Source of the DNA: Bradyrhizobium murdochi
Lineage (GTDB): Bacteria; Pseudomonadota; Alphaproteobacteria; Rhizobiales; Xanthobacteraceae
NCBI RefSeq assembly: GCF_000472965.1
Contig: NZ_AXAU01000005.1
Span: 186,001 to 250,000, forward strand
Direction: 5' to 3'
DNA: 64,000 nucleotides
Positions 27,254 to 36,246 of this stretch are shown piece by piece. Under the pieces are notes generated by a model. It searched no databases. It had not been told where the DNA came from and worked only from the letters and a program-made list of their open reading frames with translations. Both the position numbers and the translations under genes were made by a program. Every line of letters starts with the position of its first letter. Positions within the stretch are counted from its first letter, which is position 1.

Positions 27254-28222
27254 ATGTCCATGCCCGCGCTGTTCAAGGGCCGCTTGTCGATACCCGTGAT
27301 CGGGTCGCCGCTGTTCATCATCTCCGTGCCCGATCTCGTGATTGCCCAGTGCAAGGCCGGCGTGGTCGGATCGTTTCCGGCGCTGAACGCGCGGCCGGCT
27401 TCGCTGCTCGACGAATGGCTGGCGCGGATCACCGAAGAACTCGCAGCCTACGACAAGGTGCATCCGGAGCGGCCATCGGCGCCGTTCGCGGTGAACCAGA
27501 TCGTTCACAAGTCCAACAACCGGCTCGATCACGATCTCGCGGCCTGCGAGAAGTATAAGGTGCCGATGCTGATCACCTCGCTCGGCGCGCGCGAGGATCT
27601 GAACCAGGCGGCGCACAATTGGGGCGGCATCGTCTTCCACGACGTGATCAACCAGAAATTCGCGCACAAGGCGATCGAGAAGGGCGCCGACGGCCTGATC
27701 CTGGTTGCGGCCGGCGCCGGCGGCCATGCCGGCACGATCTCGCCGCTCGCCTTCGTCGAAGAAACGCGCGCCTGGTTCGACGGACCGATCGCGCTGTCGG
27801 GCGCGATCGCCAACGGCCGCGCCATCCGTGCGGCGCGCATCCTCGGCGCCGACTTCGCCTATATCGGCTCCGCCTTCATCGCGACCCAGGAAGCCAACGC
27901 GGTCGAAGCCTACAAGGAGATGATCACGTCGTCGTCGGCGGAAGACATCGTCTATTCGAACCTGTTCACCGGCGTGCACGGCAATTACCTCAAGCCGTCG
28001 ATCGTCAAGGCCGGTCTCAATCCCGACGACCTGCCGACGTCCGATCCCTCGAAGATGAGTTTTGGCACCGACGCCTCCGGCGAGCGCGCCAAGCCGAAGG
28101 CATGGAAGGAGATCTGGGGCAGCGGCCAAGGTATTGGCGGCATCGGCAAGGTGGTGCCGGCCGCCGAGTTGATTGCGCGGTTCAAGAAGGAATATGACGA
28201 GGCGGTCGACCCCGCATTGTGA
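27254..28222 (+). CDS. Nitronate monooxygenase-family flavoprotein
   Basis: 322 residues. A TIM-barrel FMN protein of the nitronate monooxygenase/FabK-like family. The FMN phosphate and active-site motif GAGGHAGTISPLAF is near residue 155, including the family histidine, with LSGAIANGRAIRAARILGAD as the second FMN-binding loop. In this family the reaction is oxidation of alkyl nitronates, but many members have unknown substrates. It heads a run of three plus-strand genes with an SDR (48 bases on) and a thioesterase (121 bases further), which suggests a small catabolic cluster for a CoA-linked acid (inference). A paralogue is at 36247. Confidence 0.88.
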   Translation: MSMPALFKGRLSIPVIGSPLFIISVPDLVIAQCKAGVVGSFPALNARPASLLDEWLARITEELAAYDKVHPERPSAPFAVNQIVHKSNNRLDHDLAACEKYKVPMLITSLGAREDLNQAAHNWGGIVFHDVINQKFAHKAIEKGADGLILVAAGAGGHAGTISPLAFVEETRAWFDGPIALSGAIANGRAIRAARILGADFAYIGSAFIATQEANAVEAYKEMITSSSAEDIVYSNLFTGVHGNYLKPSIVKAGLNPDDLPTSDPSKMSFGTDASGERAKPKAWKEIWGSGQGIGGIGKVVPAAELIARFKKEYDEAVDPAL

Positions 28223-28270
28223 GGCATCTTGCGGAGCGCGCCCCGTCGTGGATGCGACGGAGGATCGGTG

Positions 28271-29005
28271 ATGGCCGGACAGAACTTGAGCGCGCGGGTC
28301 GCCCTGGTGACGGGCGCGTCCCGCGGTATCGGCGCGGCGGTTGCCTTGACGCTTGCCGAGGCCGGCGCCGCGGTCGCGGTCAATTATCGCGAGCGCGCTG
28401 GTGATGCCGATGCCGTCGTCGCCGCCATCAAGGCCAATGGCGGCCGCGCCATCGCGGTCGGAGCCGATGTCTCGCAGGCGGCGGCCGTTGCCAACATGGT
28501 CGAGCAGGTTGCTTCCGCGCTCGGTCCGATCGACATTCTCGTCAACAATGCCGGCTTAGCTATCGTGCGTGGCGTCGACGATCTCACCGAGGACGATTTC
28601 GACCGCACCATCGCGGTAAACCTGAAATCGGCGTTCCTATGCACGCAGGCGGTGCTACCGGCGATGCGGGCGCACAAATGGGGTCGCATCGTCAATATTT
28701 CGTCGGGCGCGGCGCGCGGCGCCGGCGCGATCGGAGTGCACTACAACGCCTCCAAGGCCGGCATGGAAGGCCTCACGCGAGGCTATGCGGCGCGGCTGGT
28801 CAAGGACGGCATCACCGTCAACGCGGTGGCGCCGTCGCTGATCGAGACCGACATGTTGGGCGGCCGGACGGATCTGGCGCGCAACATCCCGCTCGGCCGG
28901 ATGGGTCAGGCCGAGGAAGTCGCGCAAGCCGTCGCGATGGTGCTCGGCAACAGCTACATGACCGGGCAGACCATCGTCCTCAATGGCGGCATGGCGTTCA
29001 TTTGA
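28271..29005 (+). CDS. SDR-family oxidoreductase, FabG-like
   Basis: 244 residues. A classical short-chain dehydrogenase with TGASRGIG at residues 14-21, VNNAGLAI, active-site serine in NISSGAARG, and the YNASKAG catalytic motif. The C-terminal MTGQTIVLNGGMAF is typical. It resembles FabG-type 3-oxoacyl reductases, but also many substrate-specific dehydrogenases. The start at ATG 28271 is supported by GGAGG at 28258-28262. It lies between the nitronate monooxygenase-like gene and the thioesterase on the same strand and is probably cotranscribed. Confidence 0.9.
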   Translation: MAGQNLSARVALVTGASRGIGAAVALTLAEAGAAVAVNYRERAGDADAVVAAIKANGGRAIAVGADVSQAAAVANMVEQVASALGPIDILVNNAGLAIVRGVDDLTEDDFDRTIAVNLKSAFLCTQAVLPAMRAHKWGRIVNISSGAARGAGAIGVHYNASKAGMEGLTRGYAARLVKDGITVNAVAPSLIETDMLGGRTDLARNIPLGRMGQAEEVAQAVAMVLGNSYMTGQTIVLNGGMAFI

Positions 29006-29126
29006 CGCGCCGCCTTGCTCGCCGTCTCCCGCGAATGGCGCACGGTGCTCTGCCCGCCGCGGGCTCGACTCGCTCTGCCGAAGCAGGCAAGAAGCTCGTC
29101 CCTTGATCGATAGGACTTCTCATTCA

Positions 29127-29900
29127 ATGGACGGCATTTTTCGCGTTGACGGCAACGACGTCGTCACCAGCCCCTTTGCGGCAGGTCCGTGGGACCCGAG
29201 CATGCAGCACGGTTCGCCGCCGGCGGCGCTGGTGGTGTGGGCGGCGGAGCGGATTCCGACGCCGGTCGCGATGCGGGTTGCGCGCGTCACCGTGGACCTG
29301 ATGCGTCCCGTGCCGGTGGGGCCGCTGACCATCGAGAGCGAAGTCTTGCGCGAGGGGCGCAAGATCCAGCTCTGCGCGGTCAGGCTATTGGCTAACGGCG
29401 TCGTCGTGGTCGGCGCGACCGTGCTGAAGATCAAGGTGCAGGCCCAGGAATTGCCGCTAGAGGCCGCGATCCTGCCAGTCGAGCTGCCGGGGCCGAATCG
29501 ATCGCGCGTCGAGCCCGCGGATTTTTCCTCCAGCCCATTCGTATCAGGCATGTCGCTGCGCGCCGCGCGCGGCCGCTTCGGAGAGCCCGGTCCCGGTGCG
29601 ATCTGGTACCGCGTCGACCGGCCGATCGTGGAAGGCGCAGCCGTTTCGCAGGCGATGCGGGCGATGGCGGCGGCGGATTTCTGCAACGGCACCTCGGCCG
29701 TGCTGGATTTCCGCGCGTGGACCTTTCTCAATGCCGACCTGACCGTGAATTTTGCCCGTGAGCCGGTCGGCGACTGGATCCTGCTCGATGCCGAGTCCTG
29801 GATCGGTCCCGATGGCGCAGGGCTTGCAATGGCGCGGCTTGCCGACGAGCGCGGCTATTTCGGCCGCGCCATCCAGAGCCTTGTCATCGAGAAGCGCTGA
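29127..29900 (+). CDS. Acyl-CoA thioesterase (TesB-like, double hotdog)
   Basis: 257 residues. The N-terminal half matches the first hotdog domain of TesB-like proteins (PWDPSMQHGSPPAALVVWAA, followed by RVTVDLMRPVPVGPLTIES); the second half has LDFRAWTFLNADLTVNFARE, the second hotdog with the conserved Asp region. The enzyme would hydrolyse acyl-CoA to the free acid. The start at ATG 29127 is chosen because the family fold begins there; the upstream open frame overlaps the SDR end in a different register. The gene closes the three-gene cluster; a hairpin follows the stop. Confidence 0.85.
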   Translation: MDGIFRVDGNDVVTSPFAAGPWDPSMQHGSPPAALVVWAAERIPTPVAMRVARVTVDLMRPVPVGPLTIESEVLREGRKIQLCAVRLLANGVVVVGATVLKIKVQAQELPLEAAILPVELPGPNRSRVEPADFSSSPFVSGMSLRAARGRFGEPGPGAIWYRVDRPIVEGAAVSQAMRAMAAADFCNGTSAVLDFRAWTFLNADLTVNFAREPVGDWILLDAESWIGPDGAGLAMARLADERGYFGRAIQSLVIEKR

Positions 29901-29920
29901 CTGCGCGGGGTCGGTACGTA

Positions 29921-29953
29921 AAGGGACCGCAATCACCGAGATTGCGGCCCCTT
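29921..29953. terminator. Hairpin between convergent genes
   Basis: AAGGGACCGCAATC pairs with GATTGCGGCCCCTT around a 5-base loop, with one mismatch in the stem. It sits between the stops of the thioesterase and the orphan binding protein, so it probably terminates both. The adjacent T runs are short. Confidence 0.65.
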
Positions 29954-29956
29954 CAA

Positions 29957-31525
29957 TCATTCGAGATCGATCGGCTGGTAACGCCCGCTTTCGTCGAGTG
30001 CCGTGCCCCACACCTTGTTCGAGGCTTGGTGCTCGGAGCGGCCGAAGCTGAGCTGGGTCCCGAGACCGAGGTCGAGATTGCGCATCGTCTCCAAGGTGTC
30101 GATCAGCTTCTCGGTATCGAGCTGCGGGCCGGTCCGCTTGATGCCCGCGATCAGGACGTTGGCTGCGACATAGCCCTCGAACGAAACGTAGTCGGGCGCT
30201 TCGCCCGGGAAATACTTGGCGAGCGCATTCTTGTATTCGAGCACGGCGGACGAATAGCCCGACACCGCCGGCACCACCTGCGTCACGATCACGCCGTTCG
30301 TGTAGCGCGGTCCCAAGAGTTTCAGTTCTTCGGCAAGCGCGGTGGAGCCGACGAACGAGACGTTGGAGTAGATCATCCCGGGATAGAGGTCGCGCGTCTT
30401 CTCGATGAACCGCGCCGCGGCCCGGTAGGTGGCGACCATGACGACGGCCTTGATCGGCGGCTTCGCGAGTTTCAACTGGTTGATCGCGTCGTCGACGTCG
30501 ACGGTGTTGCGCGCATAATTGAGCCGGAGGATGGCGCCGTCGTTCACGCCCATGGAGCGAAACGCCTTGGCGACCCCGGCAAATCCGGCGTCGCCGTACG
30601 AATCCTGCTGCGCAAACACCGCGATCTGCCGAGGCTGCAGCCGGCGTATCTTGACGAGGTAGCGGACGACTGCGTCGGTTTCCTGAACATAGCTGGCGCG
30701 GTAGTTGAACACGTAGCGATCCGGCGGATCGTTGCGCAGGATGTTGGCGCCGGTGAAGGCCCCGAAGAACAGCATCCGGCGCTCGAGCGCATAGGGAATC
30801 GCCACCGCCGCGGTCGGCGTGCCGACATTGCCGACGATGCCGAACACCTGGTCCTTTTCATAGAGCTGCTTCATCGCGTCCGCGGTGCGCGAAGGCTCGT
30901 AGCCGTCGTCGGCGGCGTGCAGTTTGAGCATCCGCCCGTCGACGCCGCCGGCATCGTTGATCCGGTTGAAGGCGGTTTCAATTCCGAGCTTCATCTGGCG
31001 TCCCAGCTCACGCGCCGAGCCGGAGAAGGGCGCGGCGATGCCGAAGCGGATTTCCTTTTCGCCGATGCCGCGTGGCAACGGCCCGGTCGGGACCGGGGCG
31101 GTCGGCGCGGTCGCCGCGTTCGCGGCCGTTGCCGCGGCGGCAGGGGACGGGCCGATGACGCTGGAAAGACTAGGGCCCGCGATCGAGCGTTCGAGATCGG
31201 CAAGCTGACGATCGGCCCGGATGCAATCGATTTTGCCCGAGCTAACGGCGGCGCGGCCGTCGGCCACGCTGCGATCGAACGTCTGGGTGAGATCAGAACG
31301 CTCGGCCTCGTTCGACGAGGCTTCGCGGATCACCTGTGAAAACTTGTCGACGATGGTCTGGATGCGGGGACGCGCAATGTCGCGGCAGGCCTGGGCCGAG
31401 CCGATCACGGGGCCGACGCGGCCGGCAAGGTCGCGCACGATCGCAATGTCGCCGGCAGCCTGGGCGCTGCCTGCGATTCCGAAGAGCACGGCCCCGACCA
31501 GCAAGGAGATCCGGTGCGAGGTCAT
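29957..31525 (-). CDS. Orphan amino-acid-type periplasmic binding protein with helical N-terminal extension
   Basis: 522 residues. A signal peptide (LLVGAVLFGIAGSAQAA) is followed by about 90 residues that are helical and contain two cysteines (QACRDIARP and KIDCIRAD), then an Ala/Pro-rich linker, and from about residue 155 a type-I periplasmic binding protein of the branched-chain-amino-acid (LivK-like) class (IRFGIAAPFSGSARELGRQ, then AAFN-type ligand region and IVGNVGTPTAAVAIPYA). No permease or ATPase gene is adjacent, and the N-terminal extension is unusual. The single-pass membrane protein gene lies immediately upstream on the same strand, which suggests a joint function such as sensing (inference). 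Confidence 0.82.
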   Translation of the reverse strand: MTSHRISLLVGAVLFGIAGSAQAAGDIAIVRDLAGRVGPVIGSAQACRDIARPRIQTIVDKFSQVIREASSNEAERSDLTQTFDRSVADGRAAVSSGKIDCIRADRQLADLERSIAGPSLSSVIGPSPAAAATAANAATAPTAPVPTGPLPRGIGEKEIRFGIAAPFSGSARELGRQMKLGIETAFNRINDAGGVDGRMLKLHAADDGYEPSRTADAMKQLYEKDQVFGIVGNVGTPTAAVAIPYALERRMLFFGAFTGANILRNDPPDRYVFNYRASYVQETDAVVRYLVKIRRLQPRQIAVFAQQDSYGDAGFAGVAKAFRSMGVNDGAILRLNYARNTVDVDDAINQLKLAKPPIKAVVMVATYRAAARFIEKTRDLYPGMIYSNVSFVGSTALAEELKLLGPRYTNGVIVTQVVPAVSGYSSAVLEYKNALAKYFPGEAPDYVSFEGYVAANVLIAGIKRTGPQLDTEKLIDTLETMRNLDLGLGTQLSFGRSEHQASNKVWGTALDESGRYQPIDLE

Positions 31526-31592
31526 GGCAAACTCCTTGAGAACAAGATGGCGGAAAAGTCGGTTCTCAGGCATTGTCATTCCTCCATCTGGA

Positions 31593-32141
31593 TCATGGGT
31601 TGGCGCGTTGTGGCGTCGCCGGATCCGGCTTCTCGCGCCACTGCATGAATTGCTTGAGCAACTGCGACTGCTCGGACGCAGGCGGGGCGCTCGGTGGCGT
31701 GGAGGCGAGAACGGCCTGGAATTCGCTGATTGCAGGCTTTGGCGAAGCCTCTCCGGATTGGAACAGGGCAGCCTTGATCGACTGCACGATTCCGGAGGAC
31801 GCCGACGGCCCACTGTCGCTCTGCCGCGACCCCGGCACGGCGATGACGAAGAACAGCGCCACCACAGCCGCGACGCCGATCGCGGCACCAAAGCGCGCTG
31901 CGACGCTCCACAACGCCTTCTTCGATTCCAGTTGAGGTTCGCGCATGATCTCGGGATCGAGGGGATGGCGCAGCGCATCGGATACGGCGCTCTCGAGTTG
32001 GGAGTCGAACGACGCCGGAGAGAACGGTGTCGTTGCGGGGCTGGCGTCGCGCATGGAAGCCGACCGCTCACGTAGCGAGCGCGGCGCGTAGTACAGGGGA
32101 TCGCGGGGATTGATGTGGTCCTGCTCACTCACACTACTCAT
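31593..32141 (-). CDS. Single-pass membrane protein of unknown function
   Basis: 182 residues from ATG 32141, a start supported by GAGGAG 8-13 bases upstream. Residues about 5-75 are cytoplasmic, polar and Ser/Arg-rich (with NPRDPLYYAPRSLRERSASM near the start), then one transmembrane helix (FGAAIGVAAVVALFFVIAVP, about residues 83-102), then a periplasmic part rich in Ser, Pro and Gln. I have seen this type of protein in Bradyrhizobium genomes but know no function. The orphan binding protein gene starts 67 bases downstream on the same strand, which suggests cotranscription. The frame stays open upstream to 32465, but that part lacks coding character. Confidence 0.7.
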   Translation of the reverse strand: MSSVSEQDHINPRDPLYYAPRSLRERSASMRDASPATTPFSPASFDSQLESAVSDALRHPLDPEIMREPQLESKKALWSVAARFGAAIGVAAVVALFFVIAVPGSRQSDSGPSASSGIVQSIKAALFQSGEASPKPAISEFQAVLASTPPSAPPASEQSQLLKQFMQWREKPDPATPQRANP

Positions 32142-32673
32142 ACGCTCACTCCTCTTGTCGCTTGGCGGATTGACCGGCGGATTGCTCGGCGGCGGAACGG
32201 CAGGTGACGTACCGATCAGGAGTTCCAGGTCGCGGAAGAGGCGCGCGGGATCATCGACGTCCGCTTGCTGTCCGCTGTCGAGCTTGCTTGGAAGATTTGA
32301 ATCAAGGTGTTCGGCGTCGTCCCTGCGTCCGACGACACCTGCCTGCGAGATCGAATCTCGCGACCACACAACGCTAACGGCTTCCACTGCCTCGTCCCCT
32401 GCCGGCAAATGTTCCGTCTGCTGCCCGACGGATTGAGCTGCCAGACCGCGAGGATCTGCCAGCACACATAGGTTTGTTGGAGCCGCGCGAGGACTAATTT
32501 AGGTCGGAAACGTGACAAAAGTAAGTTGAGCTCGCGTTAACTACAACTCACGTGACCCCTGTTTTCATAGGCTTTTCCGCGCCCTCGCTGCATTCAGCAG
32601 CAAGAATCGGCCATAAATGCGCCGGATTCGCCGCCCGTTGCGCTGTTTTCTGCGCGTAGCGCGGGTTGTCACA
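32142..32673. other. Long intergenic region before minC
   Basis: No convincing gene. The first 320 bases are an open extension of the preceding minus-strand gene without conserved features. About 32520-32545 holds CGTTAACTACAACTCACG, half of a CtrA-like TTAA motif. From 32640 on the DNA becomes A+T-rich, the expected promoter zone of minCDE. Confidence 0.5.
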
Positions 32674-32688
32674 TTAATTACTCGTTAA
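32674..32688. promoter_or_regulatory. CtrA-type binding box upstream of minCDE
   Basis: TTAA-TTACTCG-TTAA followed by CC matches the CtrA consensus TTAA-N7-TTAA exactly. It lies 50 bases upstream of the minC ATG; a further half site TTAACC is at 32705. CtrA is the alphaproteobacterial cell-cycle master regulator and is known to act on minCDE in Sinorhizobium, which fits this placement. Confidence 0.7.
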
Positions 32689-32738
32689 CCAAGTTCGTCG
32701 ATTGTTAACCATTCAATAAGAAAGGCGAGTCGAACATC

Positions 32739-33437
32739 ATGGACGTCCGAGCGGATCCCACGCGTCAATTGGTCCGGCTGCGCGGCCGGTCCTATGTCGC
32801 GTTCGTATTCAGCCCTGTCGTGCCGATCGTGGAATGGCTCGCCGAGATCGACGCCACGCTGGCGCGGTCGCCCGGATACTTCGTCGGCAAGCCGATCGTG
32901 CTCGATCTCTCAGCCGTCGACCTCTCAAGCTCCGCCATCGCCCATCTCGTCGGCAGTCTCAACGAGCGCAACATCCGCGTCCTCGGCATCGAGGGGGTGG
33001 AGGAAGACCGCCTCGCGGCGAACATGCCGCCCTTGCTGACTGGCGGCCGTGCCTGCGTGATCACGCGAAGCGAGTCAACGCAGAAATCGGAGCCCGAGCC
33101 GAAGAAGCCGACCTCGCTGCTGCTGGAGAACCCGGTACGTTCGGGCCAGTCCATCGTTTTCATGGAAGGCGATGTCACGGTTTTGGGCTCGGTCGGGTCG
33201 GGCGCGGAGATCGTCGCCGGCGGATCGATCCACATCTACGGCACGCTGCGCGGCCGCGCGATGGCCGGCGTCAACGGCAATTCAGCCGCACGGATTTATT
33301 GCCAGAAGATCGAGGCCGAGCTGCTTGCGATCGATGGCTATTACCAGACCGCAGAAGAAATCGATGTCGCGCTCCGCAGCCGCCCGGCGCAAGCCTGGCT
33401 GGAGGGCGACACCATGAAAATTACCCCGCTGAATTAA
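32739..33437 (+). CDS. minC: Septum-site determining protein MinC
   Basis: 232 residues. The C-terminal half has the beta-helical MinC domain (FMEGDVTVLGSVGSGAEIVA, then GGSIHIYGTLRGRAMAGVNGN), and residues about 10-100 form the FtsZ-interacting N-terminal domain. With MinD it blocks FtsZ ring assembly away from midcell. It is the first gene of the minCDE operon, 19 bases before minD, and is downstream of a CtrA-type box. The ATG at 32739 is the first in frame after the box. Confidence 0.94.
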   Translation: MDVRADPTRQLVRLRGRSYVAFVFSPVVPIVEWLAEIDATLARSPGYFVGKPIVLDLSAVDLSSSAIAHLVGSLNERNIRVLGIEGVEEDRLAANMPPLLTGGRACVITRSESTQKSEPEPKKPTSLLLENPVRSGQSIVFMEGDVTVLGSVGSGAEIVAGGSIHIYGTLRGRAMAGVNGNSAARIYCQKIEAELLAIDGYYQTAEEIDVALRSRPAQAWLEGDTMKITPLN

Positions 33438-33456
33438 CCGGCTAAGGAGATCAAGT

Positions 33457-34272
33457 ATGGCCAAGGTCCTGGTCGTTACCTCGGGCAAGGGAGGCGTTGG
33501 AAAAACCACCTCGACGGCCGCGCTCGGCGCGGCGCTTGCGCAGAGCGGGCAAAGTGTCGTGGTGGTCGATTTCGATGTCGGCCTGCGCAACCTCGATCTG
33601 GTGATGGGCGCCGAACGCCGCGTGGTGTTCGACCTCATCAACGTGGTGCAGGGCGTCGCCAAGCTGCCGCAGGCCCTGATCCGCGACAAGCGGCTGGAAA
33701 ATCTCTGGCTGCTGCCGGCCTCGCAGACCCGCGACAAGGATGCGCTGACCGACGAGGGCGTCGGCCGCGTTATCGCCGAGCTCAGGAGCCGGTTCGACTG
33801 GATCCTGTGCGACAGCCCGGCCGGCATCGAGCGCGGCGCGACACTCGCCATGCGCTATGCCGACGAAGCCGTCATCGTCACCAATCCCGAAGTGTCCTCG
33901 GTGCGCGACTCCGATCGCATCATCGGCATGCTCGATTCGAAGACGGTGAGGGCGGAGCGCGGCGAGCGGGTAGAAAAGCATGTTCTGATCACCCGCTACG
34001 ATCCGGCGCGTGCAGCGCGCGGGGAGATGCTCAACATCGACGACATCTTGGAAATCCTCGCGACGCCTCTGCTCGGCATCATTCCCGAGAGCCAGGATGT
34101 CCTGAAGGCGTCCAACGTCGGCACGCCGGTGACGCTCAACAACGCTGAGAGCGCGCCGGCCCGTGCCTATATCGACGCGTCGCGCCGCCTGATGGGCGAG
34201 GAAGTCGCGATGGTCGTGCCGGCCGAGCGCAAGGGCTTCATGAACCGGCTGCTGGGACGGAGGGCTGCATGA
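33457..34272 (+). CDS. minD: Septum-site determining ATPase MinD
   Basis: 271 residues. The deviant Walker A motif VTSGKGGVGKTTST (Lys11 and Lys16) is intact, and VVVDFDVGLRNLDLVMG and LCDSPAGIERGA give the A' and Walker B regions. The C-terminus NRLLGRRAA forms the amphipathic membrane-targeting helix. MinD binds the membrane when ATP-loaded, recruits MinC and is stimulated by MinE. A strong SD (TAAGGAGAT) precedes the ATG, and the stop overlaps the minE start (ATGA). Confidence 0.97.
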   Translation: MAKVLVVTSGKGGVGKTTSTAALGAALAQSGQSVVVVDFDVGLRNLDLVMGAERRVVFDLINVVQGVAKLPQALIRDKRLENLWLLPASQTRDKDALTDEGVGRVIAELRSRFDWILCDSPAGIERGATLAMRYADEAVIVTNPEVSSVRDSDRIIGMLDSKTVRAERGERVEKHVLITRYDPARAARGEMLNIDDILEILATPLLGIIPESQDVLKASNVGTPVTLNNAESAPARAYIDASRRLMGEEVAMVVPAERKGFMNRLLGRRAA

Positions 34273-34562
34273 GCTTGAACTTGCTGCGGCTATTCGGTGG
34301 CCGCAATGCAACCGCCCCGGTCGCGCGGGAGCGGCTGCAAATTCTGCTGGCACATGAGCGCGGCTTGCTCGGCCAATCCGACCTTTTGGTCACGCTGCGG
34401 GAGGAGATTCTCGCTGTTGTATCGAAGCACGTTGCGCTCGATCCAGACAAGGTGATGGTCAAGCTGGAGCGTGGCAAGACGGTGTCGACGCTCGAAGTCG
34501 ATATCGAAGTGCCCAATAATTTCGACAAGAAGGCCCCCGCCGAACGTCGCATGGCCGGCTGA
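34269..34562 (+). CDS. minE: Cell division topological specificity factor MinE
   Basis: 97 residues. The N-terminal anti-MinCD region (residues about 1-30, with RERLQILLAHERG) and the topological specificity domain (LLVTLREEILAVVSKHVALD, then KVMVKLERGKTVSTLEVDIE) are both present. MinE displaces MinC and triggers MinD ATP hydrolysis, so generating pole-to-pole oscillation. ATGA overlap with minD indicates translational coupling. Confidence 0.96.
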   Translation: MSLNLLRLFGGRNATAPVARERLQILLAHERGLLGQSDLLVTLREEILAVVSKHVALDPDKVMVKLERGKTVSTLEVDIEVPNNFDKKAPAERRMAG

Positions 34563-34593
34563 AAGGCGCGGTGCCGACCGAGCTAATTGATCG

Positions 34594-36156
34594 CTACCCC
34601 ACCATCCGCTCGCGGCCGGTCCAGAAGCCTGCCTTCAGCGCCTTCTTGTCGACCTTGCCGACGCCGGTCATCGGCAACTCGCCAACGAACTTGATGTGCT
34701 TGGGCGCGTGCGCCGAGCCTTTCTTCGCCTTCACGAGGTTGATCAGCTCGTCCGGATTCGGTCGCGCGCCTTCGCGGGCGACGATCACGGCGGTGACGGC
34801 CTCGCCCCATTTGTCGTCGGGCACGCCGACCACGGCGACCATGGCGACGTCGGCATGTTGCGACAAGACATCCTCGACCTCGCGCGGAAAGATGTTGAAG
34901 CCGCCGGAGACGATCATGTCCTTCTTGCGGTCGAGAATGAACATGTAGCCGCGTTCGTCCGATCGCGCGATGTCGCCGGTGTGCAGCCAGCCGTTCTTCA
35001 GCGTCTCCGCGGTCGCGTCGGGCCGTTTCCAATATTCGGCCATCACATGCGTGCCGCGCACGCAGATCTCGCCGGCCTCGCCGGTTGCGACTTCCCGGTC
35101 GTCATTGTCGAGGATCTTCATCTGGCAAGCGGCGATCGGGAATCCGCAGGACAGGAACAGCTCCGGCGTCCTGGGATCGTGGTCGGCCTTGCGCAGCACG
35201 GATACCGGATAACATTCGGTCTGGCCGTAGAGCTGCGAGAACACCGGCCCGATTCGCTCGATGCCCTCGACCAGCCGGCTCGGCGACATCGCGGACGCGC
35301 CGTACAGCAAGAGTTCGAGCGAGGAGAGGTCGGTCTTGTCGAGTGAGGGATGATCCAGCATGACGTAGATAATCGTCGGCACGAACAGCGTGAAATTGAT
35401 CTTCTCGCGTTCGATGGTCTTGAACACGGCTTCGGGATCAAAGCCTTTCAGCATATGCACGGTGCCGCCGCGCATCAGCGTCGGCAGCACTTTCGTCCCC
35501 GCGACATGGCTGATCGGCGCGACGGTGAGATAGCGCGGCGTATCCGGAATTTCGAAATCGGCCAGGATCGCACTGGCCCAGCCGCCATATTCCCGGTGGT
35601 GCCGCAGCGCGCCCTTGGATTTGCCCGTGGTGCCGCCGGTGTAATTGAGCGTGGCGATGTCGTCGGGTCCGGCAAAGCTGCGTGCCGTGGCGCTGCCGGC
35701 GGCTTCAATCGTTTGCAAGAGGTCGGTGCCGTAGCCGGCGGGGCCGAGCGTGAACACCGTTTTCACGCCGGTGGCTTTGGCCGCGAGTTCGCCGCCGCGG
35801 TCGCGGAAGGTAACGCCGTCGACCACCAGCATCTGTGCGTCGGAATCCTCGAGCTGAAACAGTTGGTCGTCCAGTGAACCCAGTGGATGCAGCCAGGTGA
35901 TCGCCAATCGCGAGAGCTGCGCAGCGACGCCGGCGCACCAGGTGTCGGCGCGGTTGGCGGTGAGAAACGCGACGCGGCTGCCGGGCTGAAGGCCCAGCTT
36001 CATGAACACGGCCTGCATGCGCCCGATCATGTCGGTCGCGCCGCGATAGGTGAGCGATCCGCCCGGCCAGGCGAACGCCGTGCGCTCCGGGTAGCGCGCC
36101 AGCGCCAGCAAGGTCTGCTCGCATGCCGCCGGGAACGCGTAGAGCGGATTGCCCAT
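34594..36156 (-). CDS. Acyl-CoA synthetase (AMP-dependent ligase), substrate unknown
   Basis: 520 residues from ATG 36156. Motifs of acyl-adenylate ligases are in order: TLNYTGGTTGKSKGALRHH (about residue 170), QLYGQTECYPV (about 305), GWLHTGDIARSDERGYMFIL (about 395) and the lysine region PMTGVGKVDKKALKAGF at the end. It activates a carboxylic acid to its CoA thioester. The substrate is not evident; medium-chain or aromatic acids are possible. Its start is divergent from the nitronate monooxygenase-like gene at 36247 (90 bases apart), suggesting joint regulation. It converges on minE, with 31 bases between stops. Confidence 0.9.
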   Translation of the reverse strand: MGNPLYAFPAACEQTLLALARYPERTAFAWPGGSLTYRGATDMIGRMQAVFMKLGLQPGSRVAFLTANRADTWCAGVAAQLSRLAITWLHPLGSLDDQLFQLEDSDAQMLVVDGVTFRDRGGELAAKATGVKTVFTLGPAGYGTDLLQTIEAAGSATARSFAGPDDIATLNYTGGTTGKSKGALRHHREYGGWASAILADFEIPDTPRYLTVAPISHVAGTKVLPTLMRGGTVHMLKGFDPEAVFKTIEREKINFTLFVPTIIYVMLDHPSLDKTDLSSLELLLYGASAMSPSRLVEGIERIGPVFSQLYGQTECYPVSVLRKADHDPRTPELFLSCGFPIAACQMKILDNDDREVATGEAGEICVRGTHVMAEYWKRPDATAETLKNGWLHTGDIARSDERGYMFILDRKKDMIVSGGFNIFPREVEDVLSQHADVAMVAVVGVPDDKWGEAVTAVIVAREGARPNPDELINLVKAKKGSAHAPKHIKFVGELPMTGVGKVDKKALKAGFWTGRERMVG

Positions 36157-36246
36157 CCTTCTTCCTCCTGCCTGTTTTGTAATTGGCCTTCGCCCGTGCC
36201 AATGTTGGGTGAACGCTAGCACAACAGGCACACTGCTCAAGCTTGG

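Noticed and set aside
32142..32465. N-terminal extension of the single-pass membrane protein
   Set aside because: The frame is open, but a good GAGGAG ribosome-binding site precedes Met at 32141 and the upstream residues have no conserved character.
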